Shown piece by piece: positions 42,143 through 54,043 of a DNA stretch of 64,000 nucleotides (positions are counted from its first letter, which is position 1; each line of letters starts with the position of its first letter). The position numbers and the translations under genes are program-made. A model generated the notes under the pieces. It saw nothing but the letters and a program-made list of their open reading frames with translations. It did not search any database and was not told the DNA's origin. This DNA comes from DASXYG01 sp036502625 (GTDB lineage Bacteria; Actinomycetota; Actinomycetes; Streptosporangiales; Streptosporangiaceae): positions 4,050-68,049 of the forward strand of contig DASXYG010000018.1 in the NCBI GenBank assembly GCA_036502625.1, written 5' to 3'.

Positions 42143-42700
42143 ATGTTCGAGAGGTTCACCAAGGACGCCCGCGAGGTCGTCGTGCGCTCCCAGGAGGAGG
42201 CGCGCGAGCTCGGGCACGACCACATCGGCACGGAGCACGTCCTGCTCGCCATGCTCGGCCAGGGCACCGGCGAGGCCGCCGAGTCGCTGGCCGCGTTCGG
42301 GCTCGGCGTCGACGACATGCGGCAGCGTGTCGCGGCCGGCGCCCGCGAACAGCAGGACCCGCTCGACCCGGAGGCGCTCGCGTCGCTCGGCATCGACCTG
42401 GAAGAGGTGCGGCGCGCCACCGAGGCCACGTTCGGGCCGGGCGCGCTCGACGGCGCCGGTGCCACACGCCGTGGCCGCGTACGCGGGCACATCCCGTTCA
42501 CGCGGTCCGCGAAGAAGTCGCTCGAGCTGGCGCTGCGCGAGTCGCTGCGGTTGAAGCACACCGAGATCCGCGCCGGCCATCTGCTGCTCGGCATGATCCG
42601 CGAGGGCACGAGCCCCGGCCCGCTGCTGCTGATGGACGCGGGCGTGGCGCTGCCCGAGCTGCGCGACGAGGTGCTGCGCCGCATGACGGAGGCGGCCTGA
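42143..42700 (+). CDS. Stand-alone Clp N-terminal domain protein
   Basis: 185 residues. Two Clp-N repeats are visible: FTKDAREVVVRSQEEARELG ... HIGTEHVLLAMLGQGTGEAA, and FTRSAKKSLELALRESLRLK ... GHLLLGMIREG. No AAA+ or Walker motifs follow, so it is not a Clp ATPase. It might bind ClpC or its substrates as an adaptor. GGAG lies before ATG 42143. Confidence 0.9.
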   Translation: MFERFTKDAREVVVRSQEEARELGHDHIGTEHVLLAMLGQGTGEAAESLAAFGLGVDDMRQRVAAGAREQQDPLDPEALASLGIDLEEVRRATEATFGPGALDGAGATRRGRVRGHIPFTRSAKKSLELALRESLRLKHTEIRAGHLLLGMIREGTSPGPLLLMDAGVALPELRDEVLRRMTEAA

Positions 42701-42747
42701 TGCCGTCGCCGGTCTGGTGGCGCCTCATGGTGTGGGCGTACGGCCGG

Positions 42748-45411
<2,664 letters not shown>

Positions 45412-45418
45412 CGGGGGA

Positions 45419-47023
45419 TCACATGCCCCGGCTGATCTCGCTGAGGAGTTCGGGAAGCCGCGCGAAGCCCAGGTTCGCGGCGATGGTGCCGCCGAGCGCC
45501 GCCATTCCCGCGCCGTACAGCGGCGCCGTGACGGCCAGCCACGGCGTGTCGACCACGAGGGCGGCCACGAACAGCGGCGACGCGAGCAGGATCGTGGCGA
45601 TGATCGTGAGGACGGACGTCAGCCCGGCCAGGCAGCCGCGGCCGCTGCCCGGCGACGCGAACGGGTTGTGCGCGCGCTGCGGGATCGAGTACGGGAACAC
45701 CACGCTGGTGATGTCGCACAGGCCGAGCGTGATGCCGTAGACGCCGATGGACACGGTGTACGCGCGTATGGCGTCCTCGGGTCCGGCGCCGGTCATCAGG
45801 GTCGTGGCGGCGGCGAGCCCGGCCAGGCAGGGCAGGGCGACGGCCGCGTGCGCGAGGTTGCGCCCGGTGAGGTCGGCGCGCATGTCGCGCGCGGAGCCGA
45901 TGGTGACGGCGTTCATCCAGGTCGCCGGGCCGTCGATGCCGTACTGGTTGGCCGTCTGGAGCCCGGCGACGCCCGCGGCGAAGTACATGGCCAGCATCGG
46001 GCTGTGCGTGGACACCGCGCCCGCGTTGGTGAACGAGAGCGTCACGACGATGCCGACGCCGATCATGGCCAGCCAGCCGACCTTGCGCCGCGGGTCGCGC
46101 CAGGCGTAGCGCAGCTCCTTGCCCGCGACGGCGCCCACGCGGCCGGCGACCGGCAGCAGCCGCCGCGGTGTACGGCCGCGCCGGCCGAGCGAGACGCGCT
46201 GCGTGGACGCGTCGTAGGACTCCAGGGAGCGGCCGAGCGAGCCGATCCACAGCCACAGGAGCAGCGCGACGACGGCGGCGACGATCGCCAGCTCGCAGAG
46301 CGCCAGGCCGTACCTGCCGTCGCGCGCCATGGTGATGGCGTCGGCGGCCATGCCCGGCGGCAGCCACCGCGCCACGGACGCGACCTCGCGCAGGGATTCC
46401 AGCGACCCGTGCATCCCGGCCGCGACGGCGCGTTGCACGACCAGGTTGCCGCCCTGGATGAGCACGATCATGACGAGCCCGAACACGACCGCGAGGTCGC
46501 GGCCGCGGCGGCTGCGCAGCATCCCGGAGAACGACGCGGCCAGCGCGCGCGACCCGGCCACGCACAGCGCGACCTCCAGGAGGACGGCCACCACGCCGAT
46601 GGCGACGGACAGCGGGCCGCCGGACAGGCCGACGACCGCGCCCGACAGGATGACCGTCGTCGTCAGCGGGCCGATGCCGACCACGGCGGCGACGAACATG
46701 CCGCGCGCGAGCGCCAGCCGGGTGATCGGCAGCAGCGCGAGCCGCGTGGGGTCCAGGGTCTCGTCCGTGCCGAACACCAGCAGCGGGAGCATCGCCCACG
46801 CGACGGCGACGACCGTGAACGCCATGACGCCGATGTCGGTGGAGAGCCTGCCGTGGCCGCGCAGCAGCGACAGCGCGACGAAGCCGGTGGGCGCGAGCGA
46901 CGCCGCGAGGATCACGCCGACCACGAAGCCGACCATGCTCCCCGTACTGCCGCGCAGCGCGCCCGCGATCAGCCGCAGCTTGAGCCGGGCGAACAGCCCG
47001 ATGCCCGGCTGCGGCACCGTCAC
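45419..47023 (-). CDS. ABC-2 type exporter permease (large)
   Basis: 534 residues with about twelve hydrophobic helices in two blocks, separated by a soluble loop near 270-320. GTG 47023 overlaps the ATPase stop as GTGA. No substrate signature is seen. The pair with 47020-47823 is a two-gene export system of unknown substrate. Confidence 0.85.
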   Translation of the reverse strand: MTVPQPGIGLFARLKLRLIAGALRGSTGSMVGFVVGVILAASLAPTGFVALSLLRGHGRLSTDIGVMAFTVVAVAWAMLPLLVFGTDETLDPTRLALLPITRLALARGMFVAAVVGIGPLTTTVILSGAVVGLSGGPLSVAIGVVAVLLEVALCVAGSRALAASFSGMLRSRRGRDLAVVFGLVMIVLIQGGNLVVQRAVAAGMHGSLESLREVASVARWLPPGMAADAITMARDGRYGLALCELAIVAAVVALLLWLWIGSLGRSLESYDASTQRVSLGRRGRTPRRLLPVAGRVGAVAGKELRYAWRDPRRKVGWLAMIGVGIVVTLSFTNAGAVSTHSPMLAMYFAAGVAGLQTANQYGIDGPATWMNAVTIGSARDMRADLTGRNLAHAAVALPCLAGLAAATTLMTGAGPEDAIRAYTVSIGVYGITLGLCDITSVVFPYSIPQRAHNPFASPGSGRGCLAGLTSVLTIIATILLASPLFVAALVVDTPWLAVTAPLYGAGMAALGGTIAANLGFARLPELLSEISRGM

Positions 47024-47823
47024 GACGGGCCGCCCAGCCATTCCAGGCCCTCGTCGCCGCGCGACCGTACGCCGACGATCTCCAGGAACGCCTCGTGCAG
47101 CGACCGGTCGCCGCGCACCTCTTTCAGCGCGCCCTGCGCGACCACCTGGCCGTGGTCGAGCACGGCGACCCAGTCGCACAGCCGCTCCACCAGCTCCATG
47201 ACGTGGCTGGAGAAGATCACCGTGGCGCCCGCGCCGATGCAGCGGTCGAGCACGGCGCGGATCGTGCTGGCCGACACCGGGTCGACGCCCTCGAACGGTT
47301 CGTCGAGGAACAGCACGGACGGGTTGTGCAGCAGGGCGGCGGCCAGCGCCACCTTCTTCCGCATGCCGGTCGAGTAGTCGACGACCAGGGTGTTCGCCGC
47401 CTCCGTCAGGCCGAGGACGTCGAGCAGCTCCTCGGCGCGCGACTCCACCTCGGCTACCGACAGGCCGCGCAGCCGCCCCATGAACGCCAGCAGCTCGCGC
47501 CCGGACAGCCGCTCGAACAGCCGCAGCCCCTCCGGCAGCACCCCGATGCGGGCCTTGACGGCGAGCGGGTCGCGCCAGACGTCCGCGCCGGCGACCCGTA
47601 CGGCACCGGCGTCGGGGCGCAGCAGCCCGGTCATCATGGACAGGGTCGTGGTCTTGCCCGCGCCGTTGGGCCCGACGAGCCCGAAGAAGCTGCCGACCGG
47701 GACCATCAGGTCCAGTCCGGCGACGGCGTCCGTCGCACCGAAGCGCTTCCACAGGCCCTGCGCGTGTACGGCCCAGGCCGCCGTGGGTGCCGCCGCATCG
47801 GGCGGGTTCGCCGTCTCTACCAC
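47020..47823 (-). CDS. ABC transporter ATPase, partner of the large permease
   Basis: 267 residues from GTG 47823, which has AAGGGGAAC before it. Walker A GPNGAGKTT, signature YSTGMRKKVALA, Walker B VLFLDEP and a switch His in VIFSSHVMELVERL. It is of the DRA/CcmA exporter type. It is divergent from the carboxylase beta gene with a 138-base gap. Confidence 0.93.
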   Translation of the reverse strand: MVETANPPDAAAPTAAWAVHAQGLWKRFGATDAVAGLDLMVPVGSFFGLVGPNGAGKTTTLSMMTGLLRPDAGAVRVAGADVWRDPLAVKARIGVLPEGLRLFERLSGRELLAFMGRLRGLSVAEVESRAEELLDVLGLTEAANTLVVDYSTGMRKKVALAAALLHNPSVLFLDEPFEGVDPVSASTIRAVLDRCIGAGATVIFSSHVMELVERLCDWVAVLDHGQVVAQGALKEVRGDRSLHEAFLEIVGVRSRGDEGLEWLGGPS

Positions 47824-47961
47824 CGTTCCCCTTCCTGCCCCCGCGTGCGCCACCGGTCCGGCACGCACCACCATGGAACACAGTGCCCTATCGGCGGTGT
47901 TATCCACAGCCCCGAGAACCGGGCTGCCTTCGGCGATTCCTGTCGGGCTAACCTGTTCGCC

Positions 47962-49566
47962 ATGGCCACCGAAGCACCTGAGCCGCTTCCCGCGGACCAG
48001 ATCGACATCCATACGACCGAGGGCCGCCTCGCCGATCTGGAGCGCCGCCGCTACGAGGCCGTCCACGCGGGCTCGGAGCGCGCCGTCGAGGTGCAGCACG
48101 CAAAGGGCAAGCTCACCGCCCGCGAGCGGATCGACGCGTTCCTCGACCCGGGTTCGTTCACGGAGTTCGACGCGCTCGCCCGCCACCGCTCACGCGAGTT
48201 CGGCATCGAGGCCAACCGTCCGTACGGCGACGGCGTCGTGACCGGCCACGGCACGGTCGGCGGCCGCCCCGTGTGCGTCTTCAGCCAGGACTTCACGGTG
48301 TTCGGCGGCTCCCTCGGCGAGGTCTACGGCGAGAAGATCGTCAAGATCATGGACCACGCGCTGAAGACCGGCTGCCCCATCGTCGGCCTCAACGACGGCG
48401 GCGGCGCGCGCATCCAGGAGGGCGTGGTCGCGCTCGGCCTGTTCGCGGAGATCTTCTACCGCAACACGATCGCGTCCGGGGTGATCCCGCAGATCTCGGT
48501 GATCATGGGCCCGTGCGCGGGCGGCGCCGTCTACTCCCCCGCCATCACCGACTTCACCGTGATGGTCGACAAGACGTCCCACATGTTCATCACCGGGCCC
48601 GACGTGATCAAGACGGTGACCGGCGAGGAGGTGACGTTCGAGGAGCTCGGCGGCGCCCACGCGCACAGTACGAAGTCCGGCGTCGCCCACTACCAGGCGG
48701 CCGACGAGGAGGACGCGCTCGAATACGCCAAGGCCCTCCTCGGCTATCTCCCGTCCAACAACCTGGAGGACCCCCCGGTCCTCGGTGCGGACGGCGACCT
48801 CGAGATCGCCGACGACGACCTCGCGCTCGACACCCTGATCCCCGATTCCGCCAACCAGCCGTACGACATGCGCACCGTCCTCGGCCACGTCCTCGACGAC
48901 GGCGAGTTCTGCGAGGTCCACGCCCAGTTCGCGCCCAACATCGTGGTCGGCTTCGGGCGTGTCGAGGGCCGCTCGGTGGGCGTGGTGGCCAACCAGCCCA
49001 TGAGCTTCGCCGGAACGCTCGACATCGACGCGTCCGAGAAGGCCGCCCGCTTCGTCCGCACCTGCGACGCCTTCAACATCCCGGTGCTCACCTTCGTCGA
49101 CGTCCCCGGCTTCCTGCCCGGCACCGACCAGGAGTGGAACGGCATCATCCGCCGCGGCGCCAAGCTGATCTACGCCTACGCCGAGGCCACCGTCCCCAAG
49201 GTCACCGTGATCACCCGCAAGGCCTACGGCGGTGCGTACGACGTCATGGGCTCCAAGCACCTCCGCGCCGACGTGAACCTGGCCTGGCCCACCGCCCAGA
49301 TCGCGGTCATGGGCGCCCAGGGCGCGGTCAACATCCTCTACCGCCGCGAGCTCGCCGCCGCCGACGACCCGGACGAGCTCCGCGCCCGCCGCACCACCGA
49401 ATACGAGGACGCCTTCGCCAACCCCTACGCGGCCGCCGAACGCGGCTACGTCGACACCGTGATCATGCCGTCGGAAACCCGGATCCAGGTGATAAAAGCG
49501 CTGCGAACGCTGCGGAACAAGCGCGAAACGCTACCCCCGAAGAAACACGGGAACATCCCGTTGTAA
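47962..49566 (+). CDS. accD5: Acyl-CoA carboxylase beta (carboxyltransferase) subunit
   Basis: 534 residues, propionyl-CoA carboxylase-type. It transfers the carboxyl group from biotin to acyl-CoA. Two crotonase-like halves have the carboxybiotin and acyl-CoA oxyanion segments GPCAGGAVYSPA and KAYGGAYDVMGSKHL. Ends in LPPKKHGNIPL, common in actinobacterial AccD5/PccB. No ribosome site before ATG 47962, so a leaderless transcript is likely. The epsilon and alpha subunits are encoded at 50654 and 54044. Confidence 0.95.
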   Translation: MATEAPEPLPADQIDIHTTEGRLADLERRRYEAVHAGSERAVEVQHAKGKLTARERIDAFLDPGSFTEFDALARHRSREFGIEANRPYGDGVVTGHGTVGGRPVCVFSQDFTVFGGSLGEVYGEKIVKIMDHALKTGCPIVGLNDGGGARIQEGVVALGLFAEIFYRNTIASGVIPQISVIMGPCAGGAVYSPAITDFTVMVDKTSHMFITGPDVIKTVTGEEVTFEELGGAHAHSTKSGVAHYQAADEEDALEYAKALLGYLPSNNLEDPPVLGADGDLEIADDDLALDTLIPDSANQPYDMRTVLGHVLDDGEFCEVHAQFAPNIVVGFGRVEGRSVGVVANQPMSFAGTLDIDASEKAARFVRTCDAFNIPVLTFVDVPGFLPGTDQEWNGIIRRGAKLIYAYAEATVPKVTVITRKAYGGAYDVMGSKHLRADVNLAWPTAQIAVMGAQGAVNILYRRELAAADDPDELRARRTTEYEDAFANPYAAAERGYVDTVIMPSETRIQVIKALRTLRNKRETLPPKKHGNIPL

Positions 49567-49615
49567 CCGGTCGGTGTCCTAGAGTCGAGGCCCGGACCGG
49601 ACGGTGGAGGACACC

Positions 49616-50605
49616 ATGACGACGCCAGAGCTCAGCCCCCAGATCCCGCTTCCGGCTCGGTACGCGGTCCTGGTCGACGTCGGCTACCTCTATGCGGCGG
49701 CTGGAACGATCCTTTTGTGCGCCCAGTCGCGGCGGCAGTACCGCGTTGAGGCCGAGAAGCTGATCCACGCCCTGCAGCGCCATGCCGCCGAGCAGCTCCG
49801 CGGCGAGCTCCTCCGCGTTTACTGGTACGACGCGGCGCGCGACCGGGTGCCCACCATTGACCAGCGGGTCATCGCCCAGGTCCCCATGGTGAAGCTCAGG
49901 CTCGGCAACCTGAACCAGCACGGCCAGCAGAAGGGCGTCGACGCCCAGATCCGCAGCGACCTGGAGACCCTGGCCCGCCACCGCGCGATCACCGACGCGG
50001 TCCTCCTCGCCGGCGACGAGGACATGCTGCCCGCCCTCGAGGCCTCCCAGGCGTACGGCGTGCGCGTCCACCTGTGGGGCATCGAGCCGCCGTTCGGCAC
50101 CAACCAGGCCGAGCGCCTGGTCTGGGAGTCCGACACGGTCGAGGTGCTCGAGACCGACCTCCTGCGGCCGTTCTTCAGCCTCAACGAGGTGCCGGAGCCC
50201 GTCCCGGCCGCCACCGCCCAGGCGCCGGCCAGCCAGGCGATCCCGTCCGTCCCCTCCCCGGCCGACATCTTCGGCGCGCAGCACACCCGAGGCGTACCGC
50301 CGCGCACCGGCACGGTCACCGCCGCCACCAAGGCGCGCCTCGGCCCCAGCAAGAACGACGCCGAGCAGGTCGGCGAGCACGTCGCGCACAAGTGGATCCT
50401 CACCCGCGGCCGCGACAACATCCGCGACCTCCTGCCCGGCCCGATGCTGCCCGCGGTGATCGATAAGGAGCTGCTGATCGAGGCGGAGAAGGAGCTCGGC
50501 CTGTCGCTGCGCTCGTACCAGGAGGCGCGCGCCTGGCTGCGCAACGGCTTCTGGGAGCGCGTCTACCGCGAGTTCGGCCTGACCGTGGGCCGCTCCGACG
50601 CCTGA
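49616..50605 (+). CDS. NYN (PIN-like) domain RNase-like protein
   Basis: 329 residues from ATG 49616, set by GGAGG five bases upstream. PIN/NYN acidic residues: D21 (AVLVDVGYL), D109 (QKGVDAQI) and D134/D136 (LLAGDEDMLPAL). A Pro/Ala linker follows, then a C-terminal helical domain of about 90 residues (KWILTRGRDNIRDLLPG). Relatives cut RNA; no target is known. It sits between the accD and accE genes, unlike mycobacteria. Confidence 0.88.
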   Translation: MTTPELSPQIPLPARYAVLVDVGYLYAAAGTILLCAQSRRQYRVEAEKLIHALQRHAAEQLRGELLRVYWYDAARDRVPTIDQRVIAQVPMVKLRLGNLNQHGQQKGVDAQIRSDLETLARHRAITDAVLLAGDEDMLPALEASQAYGVRVHLWGIEPPFGTNQAERLVWESDTVEVLETDLLRPFFSLNEVPEPVPAATAQAPASQAIPSVPSPADIFGAQHTRGVPPRTGTVTAATKARLGPSKNDAEQVGEHVAHKWILTRGRDNIRDLLPGPMLPAVIDKELLIEAEKELGLSLRSYQEARAWLRNGFWERVYREFGLTVGRSDA

Positions 50606-50653
50606 GCCGCCCGTACGACAGACTGCCGTGAGGCCGACGAACCGGAGGGGGAC

Positions 50654-50881
50654 ATGACCGAGCACCCGGAGCGCCCCGTGCTGCGCGTGGTCCGCGGCGA
50701 CGCGACCCCCGAGGAGATCGCCGCCCTGGTCGCCGTGGTCGCGGCGGCGGGCGCGCGCGCCGCGGCCGCCGCGGAGCCCGCCGCCGACCGCCCGTCCGCC
50801 TGGCGCGACCCCGCGCGGCGCATGCGCAGGCCGATGCCGCACGGCCCCGGCGCCTGGCGCGCGTCGGCCCTCCCTGGCTGA
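50654..50881 (+). CDS. accE: Acyl-CoA carboxylase epsilon subunit
   Basis: 75 residues. The core LRVVRGDATPEEIAALVAVVAA is the epsilon-subunit signature, and the end SAWRDPARRMRRPM...GPGAWRASALPG is typical. Epsilon joins alpha and beta subunits and raises activity. GGAGGGGG precedes ATG 50654. It follows the NYN gene by 48 bases, in the accD transcript. Confidence 0.93.
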   Translation: MTEHPERPVLRVVRGDATPEEIAALVAVVAAAGARAAAAAEPAADRPSAWRDPARRMRRPMPHGPGAWRASALPG

Positions 50882-50956
50882 CCTCACCGAACACCCCGTA
50901 CGAGCCCCGTCGACCCCAGGCCGGCGGGGCTTCGTCGCGCCCAGGGCTCCGGCCGA

Positions 50957-51006
50957 TGGAAAGTACTTGACGGATTGGAAAGTACTTGTCATAGTCGTGG
51001 TACTTG
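50957..51006. promoter_or_regulatory. Repeated AAGTACTT palindrome upstream of the wHTH/ABC operon
   Basis: TGGAAAGTACTTG occurs at 50957-50969 and 50976-50988 (19-bp period), and a half site GTACTTG at 51000. The 8-bp core is a perfect palindrome. It lies just before the operon that encodes a winged-helix regulator at 51882, which is the probable binder. Confidence 0.65.
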
Positions 51007-51019
51007 CCAAGGAGGACAG

Positions 51020-51469
51020 ATGACCGACGACGACCTCGACCGGACGCACGACCCCCGCGTCGACGGCCCGGACGCCCTCGCCCACCTGGCCCAGGCCGAG
51101 AAGATGCAGCAGGCGGTCCGCCGCCAGGCCAAGTGGTACGCGCGGTACCTGGTGCTCTTCGGCGTGGCCACGATCCCCGCGGTGACCGCCGCCGGGTTCA
51201 TCCAGGGCCCCGTCTCCGGGCTGACCTTCGCGCTCGTGTGGTGCGTGTTCGTCTTCGCCGTCACCTTGTGGAGCCAGCGTTTCGGCGTCAGCCGCCGCGG
51301 CTTCGGCCGGGTCCACGCCATCTGGCTCGTCAGTTGGCTGGTCTGCTACATGGCCGTGCTGTTCATCGGCGTGGCCGTCTTCCCGCACAATCTCGCGTGG
51401 TTCCTGCCCGGCGCGGTGGTCACCTCGATCCCCTGTTTCGTCACCGCCTACCTGGAGGCGCACCGATGA
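51020..51469 (+). CDS. Small membrane protein, paralog of the next gene
   Basis: 149 residues from ATG 51020 with AAGGAGG close upstream. Soluble Asp-rich start, then four hydrophobic helices. FGVSRRGFGRVHAIWLVSWLVCY and NLAWFLPGAVV correspond to parts of the next protein, suggesting duplication. No family is recognised. First gene of a five-gene operon with a regulator and ABC exporter. Confidence 0.8.
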   Translation: MTDDDLDRTHDPRVDGPDALAHLAQAEKMQQAVRRQAKWYARYLVLFGVATIPAVTAAGFIQGPVSGLTFALVWCVFVFAVTLWSQRFGVSRRGFGRVHAIWLVSWLVCYMAVLFIGVAVFPHNLAWFLPGAVVTSIPCFVTAYLEAHR

Positions 51470-51885
51470 ACGACATGGACGCGGGCGACCGGCTCTCCGA
51501 CGCCCAGCGCATGGCCGCGCGGGTCCACCGCCGCAGCCGCTGGACGGTCCGGGTCTACGCCGCCATCGGCACCGCCGGGGTCATCTACATCACCATCTGC
51601 GGCTTCGAGGTGCCCAACCTGGTGTTCCAGGCCGCGTTCGTGCTCTGGATCGGCACCGTCTGCGCCGCGACGATCTACGCCAAGCGCCAGCCCGTCGAGC
51701 CGCGCGGCTACCGGCGGCGGTTCAACCGTACGGTCGCCGTCTGGTTCGTCGTCTGGATGGTCGTCTTCATCGTCGGGTTCGCGTTCTTCCGCCACCAGCC
51801 CGCCTGGTGGGTGGGCGGCGGCGTGGTCAGCGCGCTGATCATGTACGGCGGTGCGTACCGGGAGATCAGGGAGGCCCGGCGGTGA
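51466..51885 (+). CDS. Small membrane protein of the wHTH/ABC operon
   Basis: 139 residues. ATG 51466 overlaps the previous stop as ATGA, with GGAGG seven bases before. Four hydrophobic helices; PRGYRRRFNRTVAVWFVVWMV and QPAWWVGGGVVSA match the preceding protein's layout. Function is unknown; perhaps a sensor or accessory part of the exporter. Confidence 0.8.
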   Translation: MNDMDAGDRLSDAQRMAARVHRRSRWTVRVYAAIGTAGVIYITICGFEVPNLVFQAAFVLWIGTVCAATIYAKRQPVEPRGYRRRFNRTVAVWFVVWMVVFIVGFAFFRHQPAWWVGGGVVSALIMYGGAYREIREARR

Positions 51886-52202
51886 CGACCCGTCATCCAC
51901 GCCACGGCCTCGACGAGGTGATCCACTCCCCCGTCCGCTTCTCGATCATGGCGGCGCTCGCCGCGGCCAGCAAAGCCGAGTTCGGCTTCGTGCGCGACAC
52001 CGTCGAGGTCAGCGACTCGGTGCTGTCCAAGCAGGTCGCAACCCTGGAAAACGCCGGATACGTGAGCGTGACGAAGGGCTATGTCGGGAAGCGGCCGCGC
52101 ACCTGGCTCTCGCTCACCCCCAACGGCCTGACCGCGTTCAACAACCATGTCGCCACTCTGCGCGCGATCGCGGAGGCGGCCGTACCCCAGCCGGAGGAAT
52201 GA
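51882..52202 (+). CDS. Winged-helix transcriptional regulator (HTH_34/ArsR-like)
   Basis: 106 residues. GTG 51882 overlaps the previous stop as GTGA. Winged-helix layout: IHSPVRFSIMAALAAA, FGFVRDTVEVSDSVLSKQVATLENAGYVSVTKG, then the wing KRPRTWLSLTPNGLTAF. Such regulators sit next to ABC exporters in many Gram-positive bacteria. It probably binds the AAGTACTT sites at 50957-51006. Confidence 0.9.
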   Translation: MTTRHPRHGLDEVIHSPVRFSIMAALAAASKAEFGFVRDTVEVSDSVLSKQVATLENAGYVSVTKGYVGKRPRTWLSLTPNGLTAFNNHVATLRAIAEAAVPQPEE

Positions 52203-52203
52203 G

Positions 52204-53127
52204 ATGAGCGTGCTCGAGACCGCCGTCAGCGTGGACGGCCTCGTGAAGACGTACGGCAAGGTCACCGCCGTCGACGGCGTCGACCTCGACATCTACGCCG
52301 GAGAGATCTTCGGCCTGCTCGGCCCGAACGGCGCCGGCAAGAGCACCACGATCGAGACGCTGGTCGGGCTGCGCACACCCGGCGGCGGCCAGGTCCGCGT
52401 CCTGGGCCTGGACCCCGGCGACGACCGCGCCGGCCTGCGCGAGATGGTCACCATCCAGCCGCAGGAAGCCGCCATGTTCCCCACGCAGACGGTCACCGAG
52501 ACCCTGCGCCTGTGGGCCGCGCTGCACACCGGGTCGCGGGCGCCGGAGGAGATCATGCGGGCGCTCGACCTCGACGGGTCGCGCGACGTCCAGGTCCGCC
52601 GGCTGTCCGGCGGCCAGCGGCAGCGGCTGCTCGTGGCCACTGCGATGATCTCCCGGCCGCGGCTGATGATCCTCGACGAACCGTCCACCGGCCTCGACCC
52701 CAACGCGCGCGACGCGCTGTGGGAGGCCATCCGCGACTGCCGCGCCTCCGGCAGCACCGTGCTGCTGTCCACCCACGCGATGGAGGAGGCGCACGCGCTG
52801 TGCGACCGCCTGGCCATCGTCGACCACGGCAAGGTCGTGGCCTGCGGCGCGCCGGACGACCTGATCCGTAAGCACGCCCCGTACCAGGAGATCACCTTCA
52901 CGTCCGGGGCCGCCGAGCGGTGGGACGACCTCAGCGACCTGCCCGGCGTCTCCCACGTGGCCACCGAGCCCGCGGGCGGCGGCACCCGGGTGGCCGTGCA
53001 GACCAGCGAGCCGGACACCGTCCTGCGCGCGGTCCTCACCGGCCGCGACGGCGTACGCGACGTGCAGACGCACGACGGCGGCCTCGGCGCCGTCTTCCGC
53101 GCCCTGACCGGCCGCACCTTCGACTAG
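52204..53127 (+). CDS. ABC-2 exporter ATPase (DrrA-like)
   Basis: 307 residues. Walker A GPNGAGKST, signature LSGGQRQRL, Walker B LMILDEP and switch His STHAMEEAHAL. The C-terminal extension (about 220-307) is typical of DrrA-type drug or lipid exporters. It starts one base after the regulator stop, so translation is coupled. Confidence 0.94.
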   Translation: MSVLETAVSVDGLVKTYGKVTAVDGVDLDIYAGEIFGLLGPNGAGKSTTIETLVGLRTPGGGQVRVLGLDPGDDRAGLREMVTIQPQEAAMFPTQTVTETLRLWAALHTGSRAPEEIMRALDLDGSRDVQVRRLSGGQRQRLLVATAMISRPRLMILDEPSTGLDPNARDALWEAIRDCRASGSTVLLSTHAMEEAHALCDRLAIVDHGKVVACGAPDDLIRKHAPYQEITFTSGAAERWDDLSDLPGVSHVATEPAGGGTRVAVQTSEPDTVLRAVLTGRDGVRDVQTHDGGLGAVFRALTGRTFD

Positions 53128-53158
53128 CCCAGAGAACCTCCAGAGAGCGGAGCGCCCC

Positions 53159-53920
53159 GTGCCCACTTCGATCTTCCGCGAGCTCGCGCTGGTCCAGACC
53201 CGCGAGATGTTCCGCGACCTGAAGACCCTGTTCCTGTCCGTGCTGTATCCGTTCGTGATCCTGGCGATCTTCATGTTCGTCGGCGCGGTGACGCCGAAGT
53301 CGCCCGGCGGCCCGAACATCCAGGCCCTGTCGATCGCGATGACGCTGTTCCTGTGCGTCGGGTCGTTCGGGTTCTTCGGCCTCGCCGTGCCACTGGTCGC
53401 GATGCGCGAGCGCGGCACGCTGCGGCTGCTGTCGACCACGCCGCTGCGGCGCGCCACGCTGCTGGCGTCCCAGGTGCCGGGGCGCGCCGCGGTGGCCGCC
53501 GGGCAGATCGTGGTGATCGTCGCCATCGGCCTCGGCATGGGCGCCGTCACGCTCGCGAACGTCGCGATGCTGCTGGCCGCGTGCCTGCTCGGCCTGGTCC
53601 TGTTCGCGTCGCTCGGCTACCTCGTCGGCGGCCGTGCGCCGTCCAGCGAGTCGACCAGCACGGTGACGGCGATCGGCCTGGTCGTGCTGATGTTCGCCGG
53701 CGGCCTGGTGTTCCCGCTCAGCGGCCTGCCCGCCGCCGTGGGCGCCGTCGCCCGGTTCCTGCCCACGACGTACCTCGGCGACATGCTGCGCCACGCCGCG
53801 CTCGGCACGCCCGCGCAGTACGCGCCGCTGCTCGGGGTAGGCGTCGTCCTCGCGTACGCCGCCGTGTTCGCCGCGATCGCCGTGCGCACGTTCCGCTGGG
53901 ACGCCGGCGAGCGCGCCTGA
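53159..53920 (+). CDS. ABC-2 exporter permease
   Basis: 253 residues with six hydrophobic helices, GTG start 53159 and GGAG upstream. The segment MRERGTLRLLSTTPLRRATLLASQ is the conserved loop of ABC-2 permeases. Partner of the ATPase at 52204. The substrate is unknown. Confidence 0.92.
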   Translation: MPTSIFRELALVQTREMFRDLKTLFLSVLYPFVILAIFMFVGAVTPKSPGGPNIQALSIAMTLFLCVGSFGFFGLAVPLVAMRERGTLRLLSTTPLRRATLLASQVPGRAAVAAGQIVVIVAIGLGMGAVTLANVAMLLAACLLGLVLFASLGYLVGGRAPSSESTSTVTAIGLVVLMFAGGLVFPLSGLPAAVGAVARFLPTTYLGDMLRHAALGTPAQYAPLLGVGVVLAYAAVFAAIAVRTFRWDAGERA

Positions 53921-54043
53921 CGCGGACGCCCGCCCGCCCCACCTGCGCCGGCGGACACGCGGAACAGTAGTGTGCCGCCCGGTACGGAACCGCGTTCCAG
54001 TCGCGGAATAAACTCCGGTGGGTACCCGAAGGAGGAACCGTCC

